A DNA stretch of 64,000 nt from Flavobacterium azizsancarii (GTDB lineage Bacteria > Bacteroidota > Bacteroidia > Flavobacteriales > Flavobacteriaceae): NCBI RefSeq assembly GCF_027980145.1, contig NZ_JAMZNK010000002.1, positions 62,001-126,000 on the forward strand, written 5' to 3'. A program made the position numbers and the translations under genes. Below the pieces are notes generated by a model, which searched no databases, was not told the DNA's origin, and worked only from the letters and a program-made list of their open reading frames with translations. Below are positions 10,246 through 19,679 of the stretch, in pieces (within the stretch, counting starts at the first letter, position 1; the number at the start of each line of letters is the position of its first letter).

Positions 10246-10280
10246 TCACCTGTATTCTTTTTAATACAGGTGATTTGTTT
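10246..10280 (+). terminator. Intrinsic terminator or attenuating hairpin after susD
   Basis: A perfect 11-bp stem, TCACCTGTATT (10246-10256) and AATACAGGTGA (10263-10273), with a 6-nt loop, followed by TTTGTTT. It lies between susD and the first pectate lyase. No clear promoter is seen in the 30 bp after it, so partial read-through is likely. Confidence 0.7.
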
Positions 10281-10309
10281 AAAAAGAATTACCAAAAGTA
10301 AAAATTAAC

Positions 10310-12013
10310 ATGAAAAATTCCGTATTATTTATCGCAACTCTGCTTTTTTTAGGAAGTGCAAAGTGTTTCGCTCAATATCCAAAACTAAGTAAAGAAGTTC
10401 AGGAACAAGAAAAGGCAATTAAAGACGAAGCTTCAAGACTTTCTGACGAAGCGTGGGAAAAAGCACTCGTAATTATCGAAGAAGAAGCTAAGCACGGAAA
10501 ACCATATATTCCGTGGGCATCAAGACCAAATGATTTACCACAAGCAGAGATTCCTGCATTTCCGGGAGCCGAAGGTGGAGGAATGTTTACTTATGGAGGT
10601 CGTGGTGGAAATGTTTATACAGTAACAAGTCTGGAAGACAGAGGACCGGGAACTTTGCGTGAAGCCTGTGAAAAAGGAGGAGCAAGAATCATCGTTTTTA
10701 ATGTTGCCGGAATTATCAAAATCAAAAGCCCGTTAATCATTCGTGCACCTTATATTACAATTGCAGGACAAACTGCTCCGGGTGATGGAATTTGTATTGC
10801 AGGAGAATCTGTTTGGATCGATACGCATGACGTAATTATCAGACATATGCGTTTCCGTCGTGGAGAAACTTTTGTAGGCCGTCGTGATGATGCTATTGGA
10901 GGAAATCCGGTGGGGAACATTATGATCGATCACGTATCAGCAACTTGGGGATTAGACGAGAATATGTCAATTTACAGACATATGTACAGTCCTGGTGCAG
11001 GTTATCCGGACGAAAAGAAACCTACAGTAAATATTACGATTCAAAATAGTTTATTTGGAGAAGCATTAGATACTTATAATCATGCTTTTGGAAGTACTTT
11101 AGGAGGAGAAAATTGTGCTTTTGTTAGAAACATGTGGGCAAACAATGCCGGTAGAAATCCTTCGATTGGATGGAATGGTATTTTCAATTTTGTAAACAAC
11201 GTCGTTTTCAACTGGTACAACAGATCAACAGACGGAGGAGATTATACAGCAAATTATAATATCATCAATAACTTTTATAAGCCAGGTCCTGTAACTGATT
11301 TGACTCAGCCAATTAGCTACAGAATTTTAAAACCGGAATCAGGAAGAAGCAAATTGCCATATATGGTTTTTGGTAGAGCGTATGTAAACGGTAACGTCGT
11401 TAACAACAACGAAAAAGTTACAAAAGACAACTGGGACGGTGGAATTCAGATCGAAAATAAAAAAGGTGAATTAATGGCGTATGACGAAGCTAAAGATTTT
11501 TTTGCTAAAATGAAAAGCGACAGACCATTTCCGATGCCTTGGTTCAATAAATTTATGACTGCAGAAGAGTCTTATGATTTTGTACTTAAAAACGTAGGAG
11601 CAACATTACCAATCAGAGATAAAGTAGACGAAAGAATCGTAAGAACAGTAAAAACAGGAGTTCCTGAATATGCAAAAGGATTGGAGAAAAAAACATTCTA
11701 CCAGTTCGAACACAGACGTTTACCGATGGATTCTTATAAAAAAGGAATTATCACGGATATCTCTCAAGTTGGAGGATATCCAGAATACAAAGGAAAACCT
11801 TATGTTGACACAGACAAAGACGGTATGCCGGACAAATGGGAAAAGAAACACGGATTAAATCCAAATGATCCTTCAGATGCTAAATTAGATACTGATAATG
11901 ACGGATATTCTAATATCGAAGAATATCTTAACGGAACAGATCCAAATCAAAAAACAGACTGGAAAGATTTAAGTAACAATCATGAGACCTTAACAAAGTC
12001 CATACAAGAATAA
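10310..12013 (+). CDS. Pectate lyase, PL1-type, with C-terminal Ca-binding repeat
   Basis: Cleaves de-esterified homogalacturonan by beta-elimination. Signal peptide ends near CFAQ. A charged helical segment (about 25-70) precedes the beta-helix, which starts at IPAFPGAEGGG. PL1-type landmarks: TSLEDRGPGTLREAC, ITIAGQTAPGDGICI, the IDHVSATWGLDENMS motif (vWiDH-like) and GRNPSIGW, whose Arg fits the catalytic Arg of PL1. The C-terminus has acidic DTDKDGMPDKWEKKHGLNP and DTDNDGYSNIEEYLNGTDP segments, resembling a thrombospondin-3/dockerin-like Ca-binding unit. A paralogue of the same length lies at 12868-14574 with a DUF3826 gene between them. No lipobox is seen. Confidence 0.93.
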   Translation: MKNSVLFIATLLFLGSAKCFAQYPKLSKEVQEQEKAIKDEASRLSDEAWEKALVIIEEEAKHGKPYIPWASRPNDLPQAEIPAFPGAEGGGMFTYGGRGGNVYTVTSLEDRGPGTLREACEKGGARIIVFNVAGIIKIKSPLIIRAPYITIAGQTAPGDGICIAGESVWIDTHDVIIRHMRFRRGETFVGRRDDAIGGNPVGNIMIDHVSATWGLDENMSIYRHMYSPGAGYPDEKKPTVNITIQNSLFGEALDTYNHAFGSTLGGENCAFVRNMWANNAGRNPSIGWNGIFNFVNNVVFNWYNRSTDGGDYTANYNIINNFYKPGPVTDLTQPISYRILKPESGRSKLPYMVFGRAYVNGNVVNNNEKVTKDNWDGGIQIENKKGELMAYDEAKDFFAKMKSDRPFPMPWFNKFMTAEESYDFVLKNVGATLPIRDKVDERIVRTVKTGVPEYAKGLEKKTFYQFEHRRLPMDSYKKGIITDISQVGGYPEYKGKPYVDTDKDGMPDKWEKKHGLNPNDPSDAKLDTDNDGYSNIEEYLNGTDPNQKTDWKDLSNNHETLTKSIQE

Positions 12014-12033
12014 TCCAGAGAGAAAGTAAGTAA

Positions 12034-12086
12034 AAAAGTCTGCCTAATCTGTGAGAAAAAATAGCCCACAGATGAGGCAGATTTTA
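12034..12086. repeat. Palindromic 'AATCTGYG' repeat
   Basis: Imperfect inverted repeat: AAAAGTCTGCCTAATCTGTG (from 12034) pairs with CACAGATGAGGCAGATTTT (to 12086). It belongs to the same word family as the repeats at 1-110, 17931-18024, 22239-22370 and 48481-48580. Confidence 0.65.
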
Positions 12087-12118
12087 TAAAATCATTGTAA
12101 TTCATAACCTTTTTTAAA

Positions 12119-12790
12119 ATGAAATCGATAAAAAACATAAGTGTTCTAATGCTGTTACTGATATTCGTTACCAGTGTGGCACAACAGCATTTAGATCCGG
12201 AATACATCAAAGTAACCAACGAAAGAGCGGCTAAAATTGTAGAAAAATTAGGATTGAAAAATCCTGAAAAAGAAAAAGCCGTTACAGATATTGTAGCACA
12301 GCAATTCAGGGATTTAACTGCTATTCAGGATCCAAGAGATGCTGAAATCAAAAAAGCAAAAGAAGATGCCGGTTTATCAAAAGAAAAGCAAAACGAAAAG
12401 ATTGATAAACTAAAGTCAAAAGCAGATCAGTCTATCGAAAAATTGCATACAGCTTATCTTAAAAAATTAGGAAAACAATTATCAGAAGATAAAATTACTG
12501 AGGTAAAAGACGGAATGACCTACGGAGTTTTGCCTATTACCTACGCAGGATATCAGGATATGTTGCCGGCTTTGACAGAAGCGCAAAAAGAATATATCTA
12601 TAAAGCTTTAGTAGAAGCAAGAGAACACGCCATGGATGGTGGATCATCTAAAGAAAAACACGGTTGGTTTGGAAAATACAAAGGAAGAATCAATAATTAT
12701 TTATCTAAAGAAGGTTACGATTTAAACAAAGAAAGTGCCGACTGGCATAAACGTGTTGAAGAAAGAGAAAAGAATAAAGCAAATAAATAG
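12119..12790 (+). CDS. DUF3826 family exported protein
   Basis: A small, very charged exported protein (223 aa). The signal peptide ends at about VTSVAQ. The mature part begins LDPEYIKVTNERAAKIVEKLG and is almost all helical with many Lys and Glu, which I recognise as the DUF3826 type found beside pectinases in Bacteroidota. Repeated Q(F)RDLTAIQDPRDAEI and KLHTAYLKKLGKQLSED segments suggest a helical bundle. No catalytic motif is visible and the function is unknown. Its position exactly between two paralogous pectate lyases suggests a link with them, perhaps as an accessory or chaperone-like partner (inference). Confidence 0.8.
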   Translation: MKSIKNISVLMLLLIFVTSVAQQHLDPEYIKVTNERAAKIVEKLGLKNPEKEKAVTDIVAQQFRDLTAIQDPRDAEIKKAKEDAGLSKEKQNEKIDKLKSKADQSIEKLHTAYLKKLGKQLSEDKITEVKDGMTYGVLPITYAGYQDMLPALTEAQKEYIYKALVEAREHAMDGGSSKEKHGWFGKYKGRINNYLSKEGYDLNKESADWHKRVEEREKNKANK

Positions 12791-12867
12791 ATTCCGCTAA
12801 GACCTCACAAGATTTAAAAACCTGCTAGGTCTATTTCGAAAGTCATAAACTTCAGATCATAATTCTC

Positions 12868-14574
12868 ATGCAAAATAATTCCTCAAATAGTATTTTAAAA
12901 CGAACAATGATGATCGCTTCATTTTGTTCAGTGGTTTCATCTGCATACGCACAATATCCTGTAATTCCGAAACCGGTTCAGGAAAAAGCCGATGCAATTT
13001 TAGCAGATGAAGAAAAAAGGTTAAACGAAATTTGGACTTCCAATTATAATATCATTCAGTCCGAAGCAAAACAAGGAAAACCGTATTTGCCTTGGGCTTC
13101 TTACCCTAAAGATTTTGTTCTGGCAGATATTCCCGCTTTTCCGGGAGCCGAAGGAGGAGGAGCTTTTACACAGGGAGGAAGAAGAGGAAAAATATTTGTT
13201 GTCACAAGTTTAGAAGACAGCGGAAAAGGAACATTTCGTGAAGCCTGTGAAGCCGTTGGGGCAAGAACAATTGTATTCAACGTTTCCGGAATTATTCAGT
13301 TAAAAAAACGAATCAGCATGCGTGCACCTTACGTAACCATTGCGGGACAAACTGCTCCTGGTGACGGAATTTGCATTGCAGGCGAAACATTAGAAATAGA
13401 TACACACGACGTTATCATCAGACACATGCGTTTTCGCAGAGGCGCCACAGATGTTACCCGTAGAGACGATGCGCTTGGAGGAAACCCGATGGGAAATATA
13501 ATCGTTGATCACTGCTCTGTAAGTTGGGGATTAGACGAGAATATTTCGTTGTACAGACACCAATTTCAAGTCAATGATAAATCTAAATTAGAGAAATTGC
13601 CGGCTTGTAATATTACCATTCAAAACACGATTTCATCTGAAGGATTAGATACTTATAATCATGCTTTTGGAAGTACAATTGGTGGATTGAATAGTACGTT
13701 TATGAGAAATTTATGGGCAGATAATATTTCAAGAAATGCTTCTGTTGGAATGTACGGAGATTTTAATTTCGTAAATAATGTAATCTTCAATTGGTGGAAC
13801 AGATCTGTTGATGGTGGAGATTATCGCTCGATGTTTAATATCATTAATAATTATTATAAACCGGGACCAATAACACCAACAGATCAGCCAATTCGCTATA
13901 GAATTCTAAAACCGGAATCAGGATATATGGTACCAAAAACTTACGGAAGAGCGTATGTTGCAGGAAACTATATCGATGGTTCGCCGGAAGTTACGGCAGA
14001 CAACTGGAATGGTGGGATACAATTAGAAGATATGCCAGATGAACAAAAGAAATCATATCTGGAATTAATCAAACAGACTAAACCCTTTTCGATGCCCAAG
14101 TTTACTATTATGACGGCAGAACAAGCATATGAGTTTGTATTGAATAATGTTGGAGCAACTTTTCCTAAAAGAGATATTGTCGACGAAAGAATCATAAAAC
14201 AAGTACGTACCGGGAAAATAGATGCTAAGGACGGATTAGAAAATGCAATTGGCAAAGAATATATAAAAAGAAGATTACCTGCGGACTCTTATAAAAAAGG
14301 AATTATAACACACCCGGATCAGGTTGGCGGTTATCCGGTATACAAAGGAAAAGCCTATAAAGATTCTGATAATGATGGGATTCCGGATGCATGGGAGAAA
14401 AAGTTTGGTTTAAATCCAAATGATGCTTCAGACGCCAATAAAGATGCAAACGGCGATGGTTATACCAACATTGAGAAATATTTTAACGGAATCGATCCAA
14501 AAAGTAAAACTGACTGGACAAAACCTGAAAATAATACAGATACATTGGCTAAACTAAAAGGATTAGTACAATAA
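12868..14574 (+). CDS. Pectate lyase, PL1-type (paralogue of the 10310-12013 gene)
   Basis: Second beta-eliminating pectate lyase of the locus, 568 aa, with the same plan as the first: signal peptide to SAYAQ, charged helical linker, beta-helix from IPAFPGAEGGGAFTQGG, the VDHCSVSWGLDENIS motif and a C-terminal acidic repeat (DSDNDGIPDAWEKKFGLNP, DANGDGYTNIEKYFNGIDP). The RNP motif of the first copy reads RNAS here, so the Pro is lost while the Arg is kept. The match along the whole length indicates gene duplication with divergence, and the two may differ in preferred methyl-ester pattern or chain length. The start could also be ATG 12907, but that would shorten the n-region of the signal. Confidence 0.92.
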   Translation: MQNNSSNSILKRTMMIASFCSVVSSAYAQYPVIPKPVQEKADAILADEEKRLNEIWTSNYNIIQSEAKQGKPYLPWASYPKDFVLADIPAFPGAEGGGAFTQGGRRGKIFVVTSLEDSGKGTFREACEAVGARTIVFNVSGIIQLKKRISMRAPYVTIAGQTAPGDGICIAGETLEIDTHDVIIRHMRFRRGATDVTRRDDALGGNPMGNIIVDHCSVSWGLDENISLYRHQFQVNDKSKLEKLPACNITIQNTISSEGLDTYNHAFGSTIGGLNSTFMRNLWADNISRNASVGMYGDFNFVNNVIFNWWNRSVDGGDYRSMFNIINNYYKPGPITPTDQPIRYRILKPESGYMVPKTYGRAYVAGNYIDGSPEVTADNWNGGIQLEDMPDEQKKSYLELIKQTKPFSMPKFTIMTAEQAYEFVLNNVGATFPKRDIVDERIIKQVRTGKIDAKDGLENAIGKEYIKRRLPADSYKKGIITHPDQVGGYPVYKGKAYKDSDNDGIPDAWEKKFGLNPNDASDANKDANGDGYTNIEKYFNGIDPKSKTDWTKPENNTDTLAKLKGLVQ

Positions 14575-14613
14575 TGTTTTAAATTTATTCCGTTGACAAT
14601 ATTATTTCAACGT

Positions 14614-14639
14614 CTAACAGGTTTTTCAAAACCTGTTAG
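14614..14639. repeat. Hairpin repeat, CTAACAGGTTTT family
   Basis: 12-bp arms CTAACAGGTTTT / AAAACCTGTTAG with a 2-nt centre, 40 bp after the second pectate lyase. Other copies: 14706-14732, 31467-31493, 41620-41650 and a decayed one at 12800-12832. Confidence 0.8.
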
Positions 14640-14705
14640 GTATTCAAAGAATAAAAGAAAGTAGGTTAGAATGAATTTCGACAATATAAGATCGAGAACT
14701 AATAC

Positions 14706-14732
14706 CCAACAGGTTTTTGGAAACCTGTTAGG
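14706..14732. repeat. Hairpin repeat, CTAACAGGTTTT family, second copy in the same gap
   Basis: Arms CCAACAGGTTT and AAACCTGTTAGG. It lies 66 bp after the previous copy and 28 bp before the next gene start. Two hairpins in one gap may act together on the transcript. Confidence 0.75.
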
Positions 14733-14759
14733 ATAAATTACAACAAAAAATATTTTAAA

Positions 14760-17700
14760 GTGAATTTCAGCAAACGACAAAAAATAAATTCTCTTCAAAA
14801 GGACAAACTGTTTTTGTTCTGTTTCGTTTTGTTTTTAATTGCAAATATAGGAACAGCACAAACCTCGTTCCCGGATATCATCAAAACCAAAGAAGGAAAA
14901 CTTTCTTTTACCACTGACAATAAAGGAAACCAAATTCCTGATTTTTCTTATGCAGGATACATGGCATCTGAAAAAGCGATCCCAAATCTTGAGAATAAAA
15001 TTTTTGTACCAAAACAAGAAGAAGATGCTACCCAAAGAATTCAGGCAGCGATAGATTATGTAAGTAATCTTAAACCAAATAAATCTGGTTTTCGAGGCGC
15101 CGTACTTTTAGACAAAGCAACTTTTAAAATCAGTGGGACTTTATATATCAGAAAATCAGGAGTTGTTTTACGAGGAAGCGGAAATACTGAAAACGGAACT
15201 ATTTTTTTAGGAACCGGATTGAAACGAGAAGCCGTAATTCGGGTTTTAGGAGTTGATGATAAAAAGCTCGGTGAAACTTTCGAATTTAATACAAATTATA
15301 CGCCACTCGGGACAAAAATAATTCAATTAAAAAACACCTCAAAATTAAAAACATCAGATGAAATTATCATCACTAAACCCTTAACTGCAAATTGGATTAA
15401 GGAATTAAAAATGGATGATTTTGGAGCAGAAACAGGTTGGATTGGATGGAAAAAAGACGATTGGGATATTTCGTGGAGCAGAGTTGTAACCAAAATCAGT
15501 GGTAATGAAGTAACATTAAATGCTCCGTTGACCATGACTTTAGATGATGTTTACGGAACAGCAAAAGCAACGTCTTATTCCTGGACAGGAAGAATCGAAC
15601 AAATCGGAATCGAAAATATCCTGATGAAATCGACTTATGATCAGTCAAATCCAAAAGACGAAGAACACAGATGGTTCGGAATTAGCATCGAAAACACAAG
15701 AAATGCCTGGGTAAGACAAGTTAATTTCAAGCATTTTGCGGGAGGTGCAGTTTCGTTATTAAAATCGGCACAGCAAATTACAGTTGAAGATTGTATTGCA
15801 ACGGAACCCATTTCTGAAATCGCAGGTTTTAGACGACATACTTTTTATACAGAAGGCCAACAAACTTTGTTTCAGCGTTGTTACTCAGAAAATGGTTACC
15901 ACGATTTTGCAGTAGGCGGATTTGGAACAACAGGTCCAAATGTGTTTATTCAGTGTGAATCGTTTATGCCCTTCAATAATAGCGGAGCAATTGGTAGTTG
16001 GGCGACAGGCGTATTATTTGATGTTTCTTATGTAGACGGTCACGCTTTAAGTTACAACAACAGAGAACAAAACGGCAGAGGAGCGGGATGGACGGCTGCC
16101 AATAGTGTTATTTGGGAAACTTCGGCATCTAAAATAGAATGTTATAATCCGCCAACAGTACAAAACTGGGCTTTTGGAGTCTGGGGCGGAATCATGGCTG
16201 GCGACGGTCACTGGAAAGATGTAAACAATCATATTTCGCCAAGAAGTTTATTCTATGCACAATTAGAAAACAGATTGGAAAAACTTCCTGTAAATCCTCA
16301 CATTTATGATTTAGGTTCAGAACCCTCATCAAGTCCTACAGTAGAAGTGGCGCAGGAATTGACTAAAAATTCAGTAGCTCCAAAAGAAAATTTAGTAGAA
16401 TGGATTGCAGAAGTTTCAAAATCGAATCCAATTGACATCAACAATTCAGGACTTAAAAATGCAAATGATTTAAAAATAAATTCGGTACAAAATAGTACTT
16501 CAGATAATAAAGTAGTTACAAAAAACGGCTGGCTTACTTATGACAACAAAGTAATTGCCGGAAATAGATTAAGCGTGCCATGGTGGCGAGGAAGCCTGAG
16601 AGATAGTGATATTTCTAAGTCATTACCGGATATTACAAGATTTGTTCCCGGTAGAACTGGTACAGGATTTACAGATAATATCAACGAAGTTGTAGGTTAT
16701 TTAAGTGCTAATAATATGGTCGCCTTAGAACATAATTATGGTTTATGGTACGAAAGAAGAATGGACGATCACGAACGCGTTCGCCGTTTTGATGCTGATG
16801 TTTGGCCACCATTTTATGAGCAGCCATTTGCACGAAGCGGACAAGATTTAGCCTGGGATCAATTGAGCAAATACGATCTGACAAAATTTAATAGTTGGTA
16901 TTGGGATCGTCTCGCACTTTTTGCTGATTTAGCAGAGGCGAAAGGACAATTGTTAGTCAACCAACAATATTTTCAGCATAATATTATAGAAGCCGGAGCA
17001 CATTGGTCAAGTTCACCATGGCGTTCAGCAAACAACATAAACAATACAGGTTTTCCGGAACCGCCGCCTTACGCAGGAGACAAACGTATTTTTATGGCAG
17101 AACAGTTTTATGATGTTACAAATCCTGTTAGAAGAAAATTGCACGAGGGGTTCATCAGAAAATCGTTGGAGAATTTTCAAGAAAACAGCAACGTAATTCA
17201 GCTGACAAGTGCAGAATTTACAGGACCACTTCATTTTATGCAATTTTGGTTAGATGAAGTTCAAAAATGGAAAGACGAAACAGGTAAAAAAGCAATCATT
17301 GGTTTAAGCGCTACAAAAGATGTTCAGGATGCAATTTTGAATGATGCCAAAAGAGTAAAAACAGTAGATGCAATTGATATTCGTTATTGGTATTATAAAG
17401 AAGACGGAACAGCATATGCACCGCAAGGAGGTCTGAATTTAGCACCAAGACAACACGCCAGAAAATTAAAAACCGGAAAAGAAACAGACGATCAGGTCTA
17501 TCGCGCTGTTCGTGAATATCGCGAAAAATATCCTGAAAAAGTGATTTTGTATTCAACAGATGGATCTCCAAAATTTGGATGGCCGGCATTGATGGGAGGA
17601 GCCTCTTTACCTAATATTCCAAAAATAGAACTGCCTGCATTTTATTCCGCTTTAAGCGAAATGAAATTAGTAGAAGGAAATACGTTTTCAGACAAGCTAT

Positions 17701-17921
17701 GGACATTAGAAAATAAGGGAAAAAGTTATCTTTTTTATGCGAAGAATCCACAAGATATTTCAATTGATTTGTCAGGTTACAAAGGTACTTTCGAAGTATA
17801 TGAAATTAATGCTACAAAGGGAACTTTCATTAAAAAAGCAAATATAAACGGAGGAAAACAAGTAACAATTCCACAAGCCGAAATCAAAGAAAAAGTACTT
17901 CTTATAGTGAAGAAGAGATAG
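14760..17921 (+). CDS. Beta-helix + DUF6298-like two-domain exported protein
   Basis: A 1053-aa exported protein. The start is GTG at 14760; no better ATG precedes the signal sequence KLFLFCFVLFLIANIGTAQ. The first half (about 60-520) looks like a right-handed parallel beta-helix: QAAIDYVSNL, GVVLRGSGNTENGTIFLG, then repeated strands such as ITVEDCIATEP and TLFQRCYSENG. The second half (about 590-970) is different: LSVPWWRGSL, FVPGRTGTGFTDNI, HNYGLWYERRMDDHERVRR, then IDIRYWYY and NLAPRQHARKL. It resembles the DUF6298 proteins seen in pectin loci and may be a TIM-barrel hydrolase. A lyase or hydrolase acting on rhamnogalacturonan is plausible, but no catalytic residue can be assigned from sequence alone. 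Confidence 0.75.
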   Translation: MNFSKRQKINSLQKDKLFLFCFVLFLIANIGTAQTSFPDIIKTKEGKLSFTTDNKGNQIPDFSYAGYMASEKAIPNLENKIFVPKQEEDATQRIQAAIDYVSNLKPNKSGFRGAVLLDKATFKISGTLYIRKSGVVLRGSGNTENGTIFLGTGLKREAVIRVLGVDDKKLGETFEFNTNYTPLGTKIIQLKNTSKLKTSDEIIITKPLTANWIKELKMDDFGAETGWIGWKKDDWDISWSRVVTKISGNEVTLNAPLTMTLDDVYGTAKATSYSWTGRIEQIGIENILMKSTYDQSNPKDEEHRWFGISIENTRNAWVRQVNFKHFAGGAVSLLKSAQQITVEDCIATEPISEIAGFRRHTFYTEGQQTLFQRCYSENGYHDFAVGGFGTTGPNVFIQCESFMPFNNSGAIGSWATGVLFDVSYVDGHALSYNNREQNGRGAGWTAANSVIWETSASKIECYNPPTVQNWAFGVWGGIMAGDGHWKDVNNHISPRSLFYAQLENRLEKLPVNPHIYDLGSEPSSSPTVEVAQELTKNSVAPKENLVEWIAEVSKSNPIDINNSGLKNANDLKINSVQNSTSDNKVVTKNGWLTYDNKVIAGNRLSVPWWRGSLRDSDISKSLPDITRFVPGRTGTGFTDNINEVVGYLSANNMVALEHNYGLWYERRMDDHERVRRFDADVWPPFYEQPFARSGQDLAWDQLSKYDLTKFNSWYWDRLALFADLAEAKGQLLVNQQYFQHNIIEAGAHWSSSPWRSANNINNTGFPEPPPYAGDKRIFMAEQFYDVTNPVRRKLHEGFIRKSLENFQENSNVIQLTSAEFTGPLHFMQFWLDEVQKWKDETGKKAIIGLSATKDVQDAILNDAKRVKTVDAIDIRYWYYKEDGTAYAPQGGLNLAPRQHARKLKTGKETDDQVYRAVREYREKYPEKVILYSTDGSPKFGWPALMGGASLPNIPKIELPAFYSALSEMKLVEGNTFSDKLWTLENKGKSYLFYAKNPQDISIDLSGYKGTFEVYEINATKGTFIKKANINGGKQVTIPQAEIKEKVLLIVKKR

Positions 17922-17930
17922 CCACAGATT

Positions 17931-18024
17931 TTGCATATTAAAAAGATTAAAAATTAAAAATAAATCTGCGAGAGAATTTAAAGACAAAGCTTGGAAAATC
18001 CATTAAATCAGTGAAATCTGTGGC
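17931..18024. repeat. Inverted repeat GCCACAGATTT / AAATCTGTGGC
   Basis: Two perfect 11-bp arms, 17931-17941 and 18014-18024, enclose AT-rich 'AAATCTGCG' repeat words. The element fills the gap before the GH140-like gene. Confidence 0.75.
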
Positions 18025-18059
18025 AAAAAAATAACAACACAATTCAAAAACAAACCAAA

Positions 18060-19451
18060 ATGAATCTGAAAATTAAATATTTATACGCCCTAAGTATATT
18101 CTTTTTGTTGACAGCACAAATCGGACATTCTCAATCTCAAAATCTGCCGCAGCCTAAAGTATCTAAGAATCAACATTATTTTGTAACCGGAGATGAAAAA
18201 CCATTTTTCTGGTTAGGAGATACAGGTTGGTTAACTTTTGGAAAATTAGACAGAGCGGGAGTAGATAAGTACTTTAAAGACAGAAAAGAGAAAGGATTTA
18301 ATGTAGTTCAGGTAATGGTTTTGCATACTCTCAATGTGACAAATGTTTACGGCGATATGGCTTTGATTAACGAAGACGTTTCTAAGCCTTTGATTACTGC
18401 CGGAAATAACTTCAAAAATCCACAGGAATATGATTATTGGGATCATGTTGATTATACTTTAGAGGTAGCTCAGAAAAATGGCATTTATGTTGCCATGGTT
18501 CCGGTTTGGGGAACAAACGTTGCAAAAGGAAATAAAGTAAGCAAAGAACAAGCTACAGAATATGCGAAGTTTTTAGCCAATCGATATAAAAACAGAACCA
18601 ATATTATCTGGTTAAACGGAGGTGATACGCACGGAAACGAATTTATGGACATTTGGAATGCGATCGGGAGTACTTTAAAAACCAATAATCCGGATCAGTT
18701 AGTAACATTTCATCCTTTTGGAAGAACAGATTCATCTGAAAATTACCATAATGCAAAATGGTTAGATTTCAACATGTTTCAGTCAGGACATCGTCGTTAC
18801 GATCAGGATACTTTACCAAATAGTTTCAAAGAAGACAATTATAAATTCGTTCAAAGAGATTTAACCCTAAAACCCATAAAACCAACACTTGATGGAGAAC
18901 CGTCTTATGAAGGAATTCCACATGGTTTACACGATACGCTACAACCAAAATGGACAGATAATGATGTAAGACGTTACGGTTATTGGTCAGTTTTTGCAGG
19001 AGCTGCAGGATATACTTACGGACACAATGCCGTAATGCAAATGTTCAGAAAAGGAGATAAACCAGCTTACGGAAATAAAGAATTATGGACATCTGCGGTT
19101 AATGCGCGCGGAGCAAAACAAATGATATACATTAAGAAATTAATGTTAGGTTTTCCGTATTTAGAAAGAGTTCCGGATCAATCATTAATTGCCAATCAAG
19201 GAGAAAAATATGATTATCTAATTGCAACAAGAGCAAATAATTATGCACTGATTTACACATACACCGGTAGAAAAATTGCGCTTAACATGGCAAAGATTAC
19301 CGGAGATAAAGTAACTGCAAGCTGGTACAATCCAAGAAATGGAAAAGAAACAAAAATTGGAATCGTAGAAAATAAAGGAATCCAGGAATTTCAGCCATTG
19401 GGAGATAAAAAAGATGGTAATGACTGGGTGCTTATTTTAAGATCAAAGTAA
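18060..19451 (+). CDS. GH140-like (DUF4038) glycoside hydrolase, putative apiosidase
   Basis: Exported TIM-barrel hydrolase (463 aa) of the DUF4038 type. In GH140 the characterised enzyme removes apiose from rhamnogalacturonan II. Signal peptide ends near IGHSQ. The mature N-terminus PFFWLGDTGWLTFGKLDR is the family hallmark. WLNGGDTHG supplies a likely acid/base D189 and LDGEPSYEG a likely nucleophile E280; the two positions match those known for the GH140 enzyme BT1012 within a few residues. The C-terminal 90 residues (ANNYALIYTYTGRKIAL, WYNPRNGKE) look like the small beta-sandwich usually annotated as a collagen-binding-like domain. Specificity is inferred, because DUF4038 proteins are broader than apiosidases. 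Confidence 0.82.
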   Translation: MNLKIKYLYALSIFFLLTAQIGHSQSQNLPQPKVSKNQHYFVTGDEKPFFWLGDTGWLTFGKLDRAGVDKYFKDRKEKGFNVVQVMVLHTLNVTNVYGDMALINEDVSKPLITAGNNFKNPQEYDYWDHVDYTLEVAQKNGIYVAMVPVWGTNVAKGNKVSKEQATEYAKFLANRYKNRTNIIWLNGGDTHGNEFMDIWNAIGSTLKTNNPDQLVTFHPFGRTDSSENYHNAKWLDFNMFQSGHRRYDQDTLPNSFKEDNYKFVQRDLTLKPIKPTLDGEPSYEGIPHGLHDTLQPKWTDNDVRRYGYWSVFAGAAGYTYGHNAVMQMFRKGDKPAYGNKELWTSAVNARGAKQMIYIKKLMLGFPYLERVPDQSLIANQGEKYDYLIATRANNYALIYTYTGRKIALNMAKITGDKVTASWYNPRNGKETKIGIVENKGIQEFQPLGDKKDGNDWVLILRSK

Positions 19452-19460
19452 CCACAATCT

Positions 19461-19664
19461 TGTCATACCGAGGAACGAGGGATCACACACGAAATTCGAC
19501 AAAGGTTGACCATTAAGTAATAACCACGATCTTGTCTCCCGAGGGACGAGGGATCTGCTCAATCTGCGAGAAAAAATATTGCACTCAGATTTAAAAAAGA
19601 TTTAAGCAGCTCCCAAAGATTTTTAATTATAGATCTGCCAAAATCAGCAAAATCTGTGTGAAAC
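19461..19664. repeat. Clustered intergenic repeats
   Basis: Two left arms of the 'GTCATnnCGAnGAACGAGGGATCACA' element (19461-19490 and 19531-19556), followed by 'AATCTGCGAGAAAAAA' words and a downstream copy 'AAATCTGTGTGAAA' (to 19664). The gap before the GH28 gene is entirely repeat-derived. Confidence 0.65.
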
Positions 19665-19679
19665 CAAAAAACATAAACA

